31,550 nt of DNA. It comes from CAZTLI01 sp964614375 (lineage in GTDB: Bacteria > Chloroflexota > Anaerolineae > Aggregatilineales > Phototrophicaceae). Position 1 is the first letter of the stretch, and the number at the start of each line of letters is the position of its first letter. The stretch covers positions 1-31,550 of the forward strand of contig CAZTLI010000007.1 in the NCBI GenBank assembly GCA_964614375.1, written 5' to 3'. Shown in pieces: positions 8,678-15,230 of the stretch. Both the position numbers and the translations under genes were made by a program. A model generated the notes under the pieces. It ran no database searches. It saw only the letters and a program-made list of their open reading frames with translations, and was not told the DNA's origin.

Positions 8678-9160
8678 TTACTTCAGCGATAAGGTGCTGG
8701 TATTTTTCACTTCGCGAACGACCATATTCGTCTGTATCCGTTGAACACCGGGCAGGGTCATAATCTTTTGATAGACCAGATGCTCAAAGTCTTGCTGGTC
8801 GAGCGCCACCACCTTCAGCAGCACATCATAATCGCCAGTCAGGTGATGACATTCCAACACTTCGGACATTTCACAAATCGCTTGTTGGAAGGCATGGACT
8901 TTATCGGGGAGATGATTTTCGAGACTGACGTGGATGAATCCCAATAGGTCATAGCCGATGGATTGGCGGTTCAAGACGGCAACGACTTCCTGAATGATGC
9001 CCCGCTTTTCCAATTTTTTCAGGCGATTGTGAATGGCGGGCTGGGACAGATGTACTTTTCGGGCGAGGTCTGCATTGCTGATGCGTCCATTGACTTGCAG
9101 TTCTTCCAGAATTGCTCTGTCCAGCTCGTCAAAGCCCTGTTCATAAAGACCGCGTTTCAT
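8678..9160 (-). CDS. Lrp/AsnC family transcriptional regulator
   Basis: This is a 160-aa regulator. The N-terminal winged HTH covers about residues 10-60 (LDRAILEELQVNGRISNADL, then LSQPAIHNRLKKLEKRGII). The RAM ligand-binding and oligomerisation domain covers about 75-150 (LLGFIHVSLE, TGDYDVLLKVV, PGVQRIQTNMVV). Lrp/AsnC proteins bind amino acids or other small effectors and often regulate adjacent uptake and metabolism genes. This one is the first gene of the minus-strand run and probably controls the downstream enzymes and importer, and itself. The ATG at 9160 fits the family's start; no strong Shine-Dalgarno sequence is visible. Confidence 0.92.
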   Translation of the reverse strand: MKRGLYEQGFDELDRAILEELQVNGRISNADLARKVHLSQPAIHNRLKKLEKRGIIQEVVAVLNRQSIGYDLLGFIHVSLENHLPDKVHAFQQAICEMSEVLECHHLTGDYDVLLKVVALDQQDFEHLVYQKIMTLPGVQRIQTNMVVREVKNTSTLSLK

Positions 9161-9511
9161 AAGTCATGCCTATTGTAAACCGTCTGACCGTCCCGGCTTG
9201 GGATGTGAAAGATTATAACGTTTGTGCCAATATATTGTGTGGTATCTTTTGTCAGTGGCAAGCGTTGGAATGCTAAACTTGCATGTTGACCCATTGGGAT
9301 GGCTGGGGATTGCCGTTTGTGTGCTTTACATCCGCACAGGACAGCGCATAACAGGGGCCGGCTAAAGAATTGAGATGAGCCGCAGTGAGATTGTTGTATA
9401 ATGCGAATAGCTTTGGGCAAATTTGCGGTTTATAACATCCGCAGCATAAAAATGTCGTACAATAAAATCACACATTTTTATTTTGATTGTACTTGAGGGA
9501 ATAGCAGCGCA
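9161..9511. other. Divergent intergenic region with candidate promoters
   Basis: This is 351 bp without a credible gene, between the minus-strand lrp-type operon and the plus-strand acidic-protein gene. On the minus strand TATAAT reads at 9217-9212, about 50 bp before the regulator start, without a convincing -35. On the plus strand TATAAT lies at 9397-9402, about 110 bp before the acidic gene, also with a poor -35, and a second weak box TACAAT is at 9458-9463. A small inverted repeat TGCGG/CCGCA occurs at 9424-9443. The open frame on the minus strand here has no family-like sequence. Confidence 0.45.
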
Positions 9512-9874
9512 ATGGTTTTTGAAGACTTCCGTTTCCATTCGGTGCGGTTTTCCGATGACGATTTCGACCCGGAAGATGATGAGATTGAAGTGGATGCCGA
9601 CCCCGATACCATCGACGAGGATTTTGACTTTGAGGAAGAGGACGAACTCGATGGGGGCGACATAGACGACGATTTCGAGTTGGAAGGCGATGAGGAAATC
9701 GAAATTGACGATATTCCCATTCCCGACTATGACGATGATGAGGTCATTGATGATGATGGTTATGACATCGAAGACGATGACGACGATGTTTTCGACCTCT
9801 ATGGCGATGACGACGATGATTATTTTGACGACGACGAAGAAGAAGACGGCTATCTCGACGACTATGATTTATAG
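9512..9874 (+). CDS. Extremely acidic small protein, function unknown
   Basis: This is a 120-aa protein in which I count about 67 Asp plus Glu residues, only two Arg and no Lys, so its pI must be very low. It starts MVFEDFRFHSVRFSDDDF, the only part with basic residues, and then becomes runs of Asp and Glu punctuated by Tyr, Phe and Ile. There is no signal peptide or membrane segment. GAGGGA lies about 11 nt before the ATG, and a strong intrinsic terminator follows at 9904-9933, so it looks like a real single-gene unit. Regular hydrophobic or aromatic spacing inside the acidic tract argues against a pure triplet-repeat artefact. Possible roles are cation buffering, a DNA-mimic or anti-RNA-polymerase type acidic partner, or a chaperone tail; none can be chosen from sequence alone. 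Confidence 0.7.
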   Translation: MVFEDFRFHSVRFSDDDFDPEDDEIEVDADPDTIDEDFDFEEEDELDGGDIDDDFELEGDEEIEIDDIPIPDYDDDEVIDDDGYDIEDDDDDVFDLYGDDDDDYFDDDEEEDGYLDDYDL

Positions 9875-9903
9875 CCGTTGAAGCGGCATATCGGATGCGA
9901 CGG

Positions 9904-9933
9904 AACAGGGCACATACGACGCCCTGTTTTTGA
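9904..9933 (+). terminator. Intrinsic terminator after the acidic-protein gene
   Basis: AACAGGGC (9904-9911) pairs perfectly with GCCCTGTT (9921-9928) around a 9-nt loop. The stem's final T's run on into TTT and then GATTTTT. It lies 30 bp after the stop codon, the classic form of a rho-independent terminator. Confidence 0.85.
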
Positions 9934-9944
9934 TTTTTGGGGTA

Positions 9945-9972
9945 TTTACAAGCCATAAATCGGGTGTATGAT
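9945..9972 (+). promoter_or_regulatory. Candidate sigma70-type promoter for the DUF1003 leader
   Basis: TTTACA at 9945-9950 and TATGAT at 9967-9972 are separated by 16 bp. A start near 9979 would place a hairpin, TATTCC (9978-9983) with GGAATA (9991-9996), at the very 5' end of the transcript. It directly follows the terminator of the acidic gene, so it would serve the DUF1003 gene alone. Confidence 0.5.
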
Positions 9973-9977
9973 ACGGA

Positions 9978-10264
9978 TATTCCTGTTGAAGGAATAGCCC
10001 GTCTATTGAGACAGAGAAAGTGTCATGAGTAATAACGATAGTTCCATAAAACGAGAGCCGCCCTCTGCGGGTGGCAGTAGTGTGAACTAGCGCTCCCGCC
10101 TTCACCGGATACAGGGGAGCGGCAGTCCTCATGCTGCTGCCGAACCTGTGACGCCACAGGTACACCCGTGTAGACGGCCTTCGTCCGCAATACCAACACC
10201 ATACGCAGAGACACCGTGCCCCGATGCTGGCGCGCCTGTCATTACCGGATGAAGGAGACACATT
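9978..10264 (+). promoter_or_regulatory. Long structured 5' leader, candidate cis-regulatory RNA of the DUF1003 gene
   Basis: This is about 285 nt with many strong hairpins: 9978-9996; 10001-10012 (GTCT/AGAC); GCCGCCC 10057-10063 with GGGTGGC 10069-10075; CGCTCCC 10091-10097 with GGGAGCG 10115-10121; CGGCAG 10120-10125 with CTGCCG 10137-10142; a perfect ACCTGTG 10144-10150 with CACAGGT 10155-10161; TACA/TGTA 10161-10172; and GACG/CGTC 10173-10185. CCTTCACCGG (10099-10108), inside the second large loop, can pair with CCGGATGAAGG (10245-10255). The latter contains most of the Shine-Dalgarno AAGGAG (10252-10257) of the gene starting at 10265. The layout resembles a translation-controlling riboswitch or attenuator. 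I could not match it convincingly to M-box, yybP-ykoY or other classes I know by eye. Confidence 0.55.
10025..10090 (+). CDS. Possible 21-residue leader peptide in the DUF1003 leader
   Basis: The ATG at 10025 opens a 21-codon frame ending TAG at 10088-10090. It encodes a hydrophilic peptide with Glu-Pro-Pro in the middle (IKREPPSAGG). It has only a weak purine-rich sequence upstream. The frame covers the hairpin at 10057-10075 and stops one base before the hairpin strand at 10091, so translating ribosomes would alter the folding of the leader. It could equally be a chance frame. Confidence 0.22.
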   Translation: MSNNDSSIKREPPSAGGSSVN

Positions 10265-10879
10265 ATGTACAACGATTTGCTGTTGGAACGGCTGGTTGCC
10301 GTACCAGTCCGGGATGCGGATGCCCGCATCGACGCCTTAATCGACGAAATCGAATCGCTGGATAATCTGACCAGTCCCGAAGCGCAGCAGCTTATTCGTG
10401 AACTGCGCCCGCATACAGTTACCGACGATGTGTACGAAGAATTGGATGAACAATCCACCCTCGGCAATCGGTTGGCGGATAAACTGGCGGAGGTGGCGGG
10501 TAGCTGGCGATTTATCCTCACATTTTGTACATTGATGGTGATATGGATTGCCCTCAACTTCGCATTGGGCACCCGCGCGATTGACCCCTTCCCCTTTATT
10601 TTGCTGAATCTGGCGTTGAGTACACTGGCGGGATTGCAAGCGCCGGTGATTTTGATGGCACAGAATCGTCAATCGGCAAAAGACCGCGCTATCGCCCATA
10701 ATGATTATCAGGTCAATCTGAAAAGCGAACTCGAAATCGCCGACTTGCATCGCAAAATCGACATGCTGACTGATGCCCTAACGACACAAACGCGCATGGT
10801 CAATGCGCTGGTGAATGCCCGCCGTCAGGAATTGCGTGCAACTGTCCAGATGATCGAAAATGCCCGTCAGGCGGAATGA
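10265..10879 (+). CDS. DUF1003 family membrane protein
   Basis: This is a 204-aa protein with a cytoplasmic-looking N-terminus (residues 1-75, charged). The DUF1003 core follows: LADKLAEVAGSWRFIL, a membrane helix at about 82-100, DPFPFILLNLALSTLAGLQA at about 108-127 forming the second helix, then PVILMAQNRQSAKDRAI and DYQVNLKSELEI. A C-terminal helical, probably coiled-coil tail follows (HRKIDMLTDAL and on). The family has no firmly established function; a link to divalent cation, especially magnesium, homeostasis has been suggested by gene neighbourhoods as I recall, but nothing here proves it. AAGGAG stands 7 nt before the ATG and can be masked by the leader helix. It is a single-gene unit facing a convergent flavoprotein gene. 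Confidence 0.88.
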   Translation: MYNDLLLERLVAVPVRDADARIDALIDEIESLDNLTSPEAQQLIRELRPHTVTDDVYEELDEQSTLGNRLADKLAEVAGSWRFILTFCTLMVIWIALNFALGTRAIDPFPFILLNLALSTLAGLQAPVILMAQNRQSAKDRAIAHNDYQVNLKSELEIADLHRKIDMLTDALTTQTRMVNALVNARRQELRATVQMIENARQAE

Positions 10880-10938
10880 AACGGGCAATAACGTGATGTC
10901 GTGAACAGGCAGTCTATATCATCAGGCTGTCTATTTTT

Positions 10939-12324
10939 TTATTCGTCAGGAAGGACTTTGCCGGGATTGAGGATGGTGTTGGGGTCGAGCGTTTGTTTGA
11001 TGGCTTTCATCACATCCAATCCCGCGCCGTGTTCTAGCCGCAGATAACGCCGTTTGCCAATGCCCACGCCATGTTCACCTGTCGCAGTGCCGCCCAGACC
11101 AATGGCTTTTTTCACGATTTCGCTGTTGAGCGCCATTGATTTCTCAAATTCTGCTTCATCAGCAAATGAAAACTCGACGTGAATATTGCCATCCCCGGCA
11201 TGACCGACCATATAGGCCGTCATCCCTTCTTCTTGACGGCGCTTGTCGATGAAGCCGATGAGTTCGGGATAGGCGCTGATGGGGACGGCGACATCGTTGA
11301 TAAAGAATTTTTTGTTGGGATTGTTTCGCACCATGATTTCATAGGAATGATGCCGCGCGTGCCACAGTTGTTTGCGTTCGGCTAAATCCGTCGTCGCGCG
11401 CACTTTGACCGCGCCCATTTCGTCGCAAATCTCGCGCACAAAGCCGATGCCCATTTCCAGCACTTCGGAATGCGCCGCATGAAATTCCATAAACAGCGTC
11501 GGCAGGGGTTCGAGGTCGAGGCCGTCGCTCTCGGATAACATTTTGGCGTGGGCAGCGTCGATAAATTCCAGGGCTGCCGGGTCGAGTCCGCTGCCACGTA
11601 TCGCCACGACAGTTTCAACAGCAGCTTGCACGCTGTTGAAGTGGGCGAGGACGGCGCTCATGTGCTCTGGTACAGGCACAAGTTTGAGCGTGGCTTCGGT
11701 GATGACGCCGAGCGTGCCTTCACTGCCGACGAACAGATGCAGTAAGTCATAGCCCGCTGACTGTTTGACCGAACGTGAACCGACCGTAATCAGGCGGCCA
11801 TCTGCCAGCGCCACCTGCATCTTGAGCACATTGTCTTTACTCGCGCCATATTTCACCGTGCGGATTCCGGCGGCATTGTTCGCCAGCATTCCGCCAATTG
11901 TGGCATTTGCGCCGGGGTCGGGCGGGAAGAATAGGCCATAACGCGCCAATTTTTCATTCAAATCCTTGTGCCCGATTCCCGGCTGCACTGTGACTTGAAA
12001 ATCATCCGCGTGGACTTCAACAATCTCCGCCATACGCTCGAATGACAGCGAAATGCCGCCAAACAGGGGAATTGGCTGGCCTTCCAGCGATGTGCCCACA
12101 CCCCACGGCGTCACGGCGATACACTGCTCATTGGCGATTTTGAGGATGTCCGCCACCTGCTGCGCTTCGGTAGGCCAGATGACGACTTCGGCAGTTTTGG
12201 CGTCAAAGTGGCCTTGATCTTTGGCGTGTAAATCGAGGTCAGCCTGTGCGCTGCTGACATTTTCCTCGCCCACAATCGACTTGAATCGGGCGATATGTTC
12301 CGGGGTTATGGGTGTATAGGACAT
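10939..12324 (-). CDS. FAD-binding oxidase, GlcD / D-lactate dehydrogenase type
   Basis: This is a 461-aa flavoprotein of the FAD_binding_4/FAD-oxidase_C family that oxidises 2-hydroxy acids such as D-lactate or glycolate. The N-terminal FAD domain has VTPWGVGTSLEG at about 71-82 and PPDPGANATIGGMLANNAAG at 134-153, with GSEGTLGVITE at 200-210. The C-terminal substrate domain carries GHAGDGNIHVEF and TGEHGVGIGKRRYL with the conserved His residues. There is no fused Fe-S domain, and no glcE or glcF genes lie next to it. The ATG at 12324 is preferred over an upstream in-frame GTG because AAGGTG stands 9 nt before it. A minus-strand TATAAT at 12385-12380 gives a leader of about 50 nt. Which hydroxy acid is used cannot be told. 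Confidence 0.9.
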   Translation of the reverse strand: MSYTPITPEHIARFKSIVGEENVSSAQADLDLHAKDQGHFDAKTAEVVIWPTEAQQVADILKIANEQCIAVTPWGVGTSLEGQPIPLFGGISLSFERMAEIVEVHADDFQVTVQPGIGHKDLNEKLARYGLFFPPDPGANATIGGMLANNAAGIRTVKYGASKDNVLKMQVALADGRLITVGSRSVKQSAGYDLLHLFVGSEGTLGVITEATLKLVPVPEHMSAVLAHFNSVQAAVETVVAIRGSGLDPAALEFIDAAHAKMLSESDGLDLEPLPTLFMEFHAAHSEVLEMGIGFVREICDEMGAVKVRATTDLAERKQLWHARHHSYEIMVRNNPNKKFFINDVAVPISAYPELIGFIDKRRQEEGMTAYMVGHAGDGNIHVEFSFADEAEFEKSMALNSEIVKKAIGLGGTATGEHGVGIGKRRYLRLEHGAGLDVMKAIKQTLDPNTILNPGKVLPDE

Positions 12325-12379
12325 GCTCACGATCACCTTTTACAACGCATCAATTGCATGAATCACGATTTTACACTCT

Positions 12380-12385
12380 ATTATA
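12380..12385 (-). promoter_or_regulatory. Candidate -10 element for the flavoprotein gene
   Basis: TATAAT reads on the minus strand at 12385-12380 in the context GGTATAATAG. It lies about 56 bp before the ATG at 12324. The -35 region is poor. Confidence 0.4.
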
Positions 12386-12555
12386 CCGTGTGGATGGCTA
12401 TCCATTGCGACCATTTCGTCAAATAGCGAATTGCAATCGCGTAATGTTTCGCAGAAGTTTAATACGGAGTCAACGTGACCTTAAAATAAGCAGGGCATAA
12501 TGGTCAGCGTGCCCGTATGTTGCCCAACCCCAATTAAACATCCTCCTTTCGCCTG

Positions 12556-12591
12556 CATAGCGTGTATCCAACCGGGTACACGCTATGTTTT
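12556..12591 (+). terminator. Strong orphan terminator-like hairpin
   Basis: The arms 12556-12569 and 12574-12587 pair over 14 bp (one G-T wobble) around an AACC tetraloop, followed by TTTT. It has the form of a plus-strand intrinsic terminator. The nearest plus-strand gene upstream ends 1.7 kb away at 10879 and an opposing gene lies between, so it would have to end an unannotated transcript, such as a small RNA starting in 12400-12550. On the minus strand no T-run follows. Confidence 0.55.
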
Positions 12592-12844
12592 GAGATATGT
12601 CGCCCGGACGTGATCGACCTTCACCCGCACTGCCGAACCTTGAATATCGCCGCGCTTGCGCTTTCCAATGGCTGTTTTTATAAGATGAGATGGCACAATC
12701 TGTCCCGCCAAACAAAAGTTTTCTGAGCGCCCACACCCGCGATCTGCAAACGGGCAAAAAGGCTGGCAGTTGAGTCTAAATCGTCAAGATTGTGCGGGTA
12801 ATCCGTACAAATTGTCCGGTAGGGCATGTAGACATTGCCCTGAA

Positions 12845-12873
12845 AATAGAATAAGATAAGTTAACATTCTATT
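12845..12873. promoter_or_regulatory. Perfect 8-bp inverted repeat, possible operator
   Basis: AATAGAAT (12845-12852) and ATTCTATT (12866-12873) are separated by 13 bp. They stand in AT-rich DNA about 105 bp before the FHA gene. The spacing would suit a dimeric regulator, but no known consensus is recognised. Confidence 0.3.
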
Positions 12874-12978
12874 CTGTAATATTTCATTTTGTTACAGGGT
12901 GTTTATTGGCTGTCATCATCATCTATACTGATATTCAAATGCCCAGGTTTGGTACGATTTAGCCCAATAGGAATTGCG

Positions 12979-13494
12979 ATGAATATGGATCATCCACATA
13001 ATGAGTATGATTACGACGAGGAAAAACTCGGTGTGACAGCGCCTCTGTCAGACCCATTTGATATGCCCGTTGATACGGACAACCCGACCCTGACCATTTC
13101 GCATAATTCACAGCTGCATCGCAAACTCATGGAAGAGGTCTCACGCAAGAACAACGCCACACTCACCTCGCGGGAACTGCGCTTCATGATACGGGGTATG
13201 GAAGAACGCATCAATGTCAAAGAGGGGATGACCATCATACTGGGACGGATTGACCCGACCCGCACTACCGGTATGTACATCGACCTCACGCCGTATGGTG
13301 CGCTGGAACGCGGCGTCTCGCGTGAGCATGTGCGCTTAGAAGTGCTGGACAATCAATTGTTCGTCACCGATTTAGGCAGTTCCAACGGCACGTATCTCAA
13401 CGAGAAACGTTTGATACCCCATGAGGCCTATACACTGCCCGCCGGTACGAAGATGATGATGGGTAAACTGGTCGTGCAAGTCCTCTTCGACTAA
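12979..13494 (+). CDS. FHA domain-containing protein
   Basis: This is a 171-aa cytoplasmic protein. Residues 1-60 are hydrophilic, with an acidic tract (NEYDYDEEK). Residues 62-78 (LTSRELRFMIRGMEERI) form a helix found before the FHA fold in related proteins. The FHA domain covers about 80-171, with GR at 89-90, VSREH at 113-117 and DLGSSNGTYLN at 131-141, the phosphothreonine-binding loops. The start at 12979 (MNMDHPH) is chosen because AGGA lies 6 nt upstream; a longer frame to 12889 would add a hydrophobic, unlikely segment. It probably reads Ser/Thr kinase output, but no kinase or phosphatase gene lies nearby. A terminator at 13526-13556 ends the unit. Confidence 0.88.
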   Translation: MNMDHPHNEYDYDEEKLGVTAPLSDPFDMPVDTDNPTLTISHNSQLHRKLMEEVSRKNNATLTSRELRFMIRGMEERINVKEGMTIILGRIDPTRTTGMYIDLTPYGALERGVSREHVRLEVLDNQLFVTDLGSSNGTYLNEKRLIPHEAYTLPAGTKMMMGKLVVQVLFD

Positions 13495-13525
13495 ATATCA
13501 ACACCATCGCGATTGTGAACAGTTC

Positions 13526-13556
13526 GTGTCCGGCAGTCGTCGGACACTTTGATTTT
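13526..13556 (+). terminator. Intrinsic terminator after the FHA gene
   Basis: GTGTCCG (13526-13532) pairs with CGGACAC (13541-13547) around an 8-nt loop, followed by TTTGATTTT. It lies 31 bp after the FHA stop codon. Confidence 0.7.
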
Positions 13557-13595
13557 GTGGCATAATGGCAGTGACTCTATTGAAATGGGGGCGAC

Positions 13596-14282
13596 GTGAA
13601 ACTGCTTGAATTGTGCTTAAAAACCCATGCGCTATCGGCTTTACGTACATTTTATGGCGAACAACTGGAATGGCCCATCCTCGCGGCTGACGAGACCACG
13701 CTGACTCTCGGTGCAGGCGAGACACAACTCGTTTTTGAGCAAGACGATAGCGACAGCTTTATCTATCACTTCGCGTTTAATATCCCACAAAATCAATTTG
13801 CAGAGGCCAAAGCATGGCTGGCAGCGCGCACCCCATTAACGCTTGTCAGTGACAGTGGCGATGACGACATTCACTGGACAGCCTGGAACGCCCACGCCGT
13901 CTATTTTACCGACCCGGCGGGGAATATCGGCGAATTGATTGCGCGGCATAATCTGCCCAACGATAGCGACCGCCCCTTTAGCGCCGATAGTGTGCTGGAA
14001 GTCAGTGAAATTGGTCTGGCAGTGCCCGATGTCAGCACAGCATGTGACGCCCTGCAAGAGGAGTTCGGTATCGGGATTTGGGATGCAGGCGATGGTGAAA
14101 TCTTCCGCGCGATGGGCGATGAACATGGGATTTTTATTGTCGTGAAAACCGGGCGCGCCTGGTTTCCAACCACAGACGCGCCCGCAGCCTTGATTCCAAC
14201 CATAATGACGATACGCGGTTCAGCAGAAAAGGCGTATACTTTACCGGATACACCCTATCTAATGCGTGTCCAACAGGGGTGA
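13596..14282 (+). CDS. VOC superfamily (glyoxalase/dioxygenase-fold) protein
   Basis: This is a 228-aa protein with two vicinal-oxygen-chelate modules. The first runs from LKTHALSALRTFYGEQLEWP to about residue 118, ending in AVYFTDPAGNIGELIARH, the usual module end. The second runs from about 133 (VSEIGLAVPDVSTACDALQE) to about 190 (EHGIFIVVKTGR). His9-type and Glu/His metal ligands are partly present (ELIARH; YHFAFNI), so metal binding is possible but the reaction is not known. The start codon is GTG at 13596, supported by GGGGG 6-10 nt upstream and by the module's normal beginning. The gene is flanked by terminators or gaps and appears to be monocistronic. Confidence 0.8.
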   Translation: MKLLELCLKTHALSALRTFYGEQLEWPILAADETTLTLGAGETQLVFEQDDSDSFIYHFAFNIPQNQFAEAKAWLAARTPLTLVSDSGDDDIHWTAWNAHAVYFTDPAGNIGELIARHNLPNDSDRPFSADSVLEVSEIGLAVPDVSTACDALQEEFGIGIWDAGDGEIFRAMGDEHGIFIVVKTGRAWFPTTDAPAALIPTIMTIRGSAEKAYTLPDTPYLMRVQQG

Positions 14283-14361
14283 TATACACTGTCTTAAAAA
14301 GCCGCGTAAGAAAGTTACGCAATTCATCATCTGATACTTTATGGGGAAGAGGCGAGACGAT

Positions 14362-15126
14362 ATGAGCGGTATCATAATCCTTCAAGACGATAATCTGGAT
14401 ACGGTCTTGCATGATGTAAAACCTGTTATGCTGCTTTTGAGCGATGGCAGCGGTTTGCGAAGTGATTTTTCTATCGCATTCAAAAAAGCGGCACAGGAAA
14501 AAGACCGGATTGTTTTCGCCCAAATTGACCCAACAAAGAATCCAATCGCTGCCGAACGCTTTGAAATGAGCGATAAACCCGTGCTGCTGGTATGGTATTG
14601 TGGCGAGACTCTCGCGCGGCGCAGTCGGCCCTGGGGGTCGGACGTGGCGCTGACGATTGAACTGCTCGAAAATGCCTACGCAGCGAATCAACCAGAATCG
14701 GTTGTATCCGAATCTATAGAGGAAAAATCCATGACGAATAGCAATATCCCTACCGATAAACCCGTCAATGTGACGGATGAGACATTTGAAGAACTCGTAC
14801 TGCAATCTGACCTGCCTGTTTTGGTCGATTATTGGGCGGAGTGGTGTGGGCCGTGCCGTATGGTCGCACCGATTCTGGATAAGCTGGCGAAAGAATTTGC
14901 CGGGCAAATCCGCATTGCCAAAGTGGATGTCGATTCCAATCCCGGTCTATCGCAAACCTTCCAGATTCGCAGCATTCCCAATCTGATGGCGATCAAAAAT
15001 CGCACCATTGTGTTCAATCAACCCGGCGCGCTGCCAGAAGCCCCGCTGCGCGACCTGATTCAGCAGTTGATTAAGCTCGAAGTCCCTGTTCCTGAAACCC
15101 GCCAACAACCCGAACCGTCTGAATAG
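14362..15126 (+). CDS. Two-domain thioredoxin-like protein
   Basis: This is a 254-aa protein. Residues 1-110 form a thioredoxin-like domain without the CXXC motif (the site reads LLLSDGSGLRSDF, and a late YCGE is present). Residues 111-128 form a Ser/Glu-rich linker. Residues 130-240 are a standard thioredoxin with WAEWCGPCRMVAP (CGPC at 162-165) and the cis-Pro in RSIPNLM at about 206. The active domain is a cytoplasmic disulfide reductase type, since there is no signal peptide. The start at 14362 (MSGIII) has AAGAGG nearby; an ATG seven codons earlier is possible. An in-frame ATG at 14731 with GAGGA just upstream could also make a free 131-aa thioredoxin. No thioredoxin reductase gene is near. 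Confidence 0.9.
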   Translation: MSGIIILQDDNLDTVLHDVKPVMLLLSDGSGLRSDFSIAFKKAAQEKDRIVFAQIDPTKNPIAAERFEMSDKPVLLVWYCGETLARRSRPWGSDVALTIELLENAYAANQPESVVSESIEEKSMTNSNIPTDKPVNVTDETFEELVLQSDLPVLVDYWAEWCGPCRMVAPILDKLAKEFAGQIRIAKVDVDSNPGLSQTFQIRSIPNLMAIKNRTIVFNQPGALPEAPLRDLIQQLIKLEVPVPETRQQPEPSE

Positions 15127-15149
15127 GTCGGATAGGCACATGACAACGG

Positions 15150-15177
15150 CGCCCTGTCTATAACGGCAGGGCGTTTT
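15150..15177 (+). terminator. Intrinsic terminator after the thioredoxin-like gene
   Basis: CGCCCTG (15150-15156) pairs with CAGGGCG (15167-15173) around a 10-nt loop, followed by TTTT. It lies 23 bp past the stop codon. Confidence 0.8.
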
Positions 15178-15230
15178 GATTCGGAGCGTGGTATCATGAT
15201 GCGGCAGTTTGTCTAACCCGGGAAATTTTT

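Larger units (their letters stand above)
12325..12978. other. 654-bp intergenic region with promoters, an orphan hairpin and an inverted repeat
   Basis: No credible gene is present. The left end holds the minus-strand TATAAT (12385-12380) of the flavoprotein gene. The centre holds a 14-bp perfect-pairing hairpin at 12556-12587 and the right side an 8-bp inverted repeat at 12845-12873 in AT-rich sequence, presumably the upstream region of the FHA gene. A 95-codon minus-strand frame at 12470-12757 spans the hairpin and shows no protein-like pattern. I see no tRNA or known small-RNA signature. Confidence 0.5.

Noticed and set aside
9157..9420. 87-codon minus-strand open frame before the Lrp-type gene
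   Set aside because: No protein-like pattern or ribosome site, and it covers the promoter regions of both flanking genes.
9478..9720. Ser-rich 80-residue frame opposite the acidic gene
   Set aside because: It is the antisense reading of the GAC/GAT-rich tract, which forces Ser codons; the plus frame has the ribosome site and terminator.
10111..10195. Match to the yybP-ykoY manganese riboswitch (GGGGAGCGGC with GCAATACC)
   Set aside because: The closing helix does not pair and the two conserved internal loops are not both present.
10099..10200. Match to the M-box magnesium riboswitch (CTGCTGCC followed by GACGCC)
   Set aside because: In this leader GACGCC falls within a perfect local hairpin (10144-10161), and the conserved 5' and 3' M-box segments are missing.
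10905..10940. Terminator between the DUF1003 gene and the flavoprotein gene
   Set aside because: A T-run is present, but the nearby CAGGCAGTCTAT and CAGGCTGTCTAT are direct repeats and form only a 4-bp stem.
12470..12757. 95-codon minus-strand frame
   Set aside because: It crosses the 14-bp hairpin, has no recognisable domain and lacks a ribosome site.
14304..14320. GCGTAA/TTACGC hairpin between the VOC and thioredoxin genes as a terminator
   Set aside because: The T-run lies only on the minus-strand side, and no minus-strand gene precedes it; on the plus strand it is a short weak stem.
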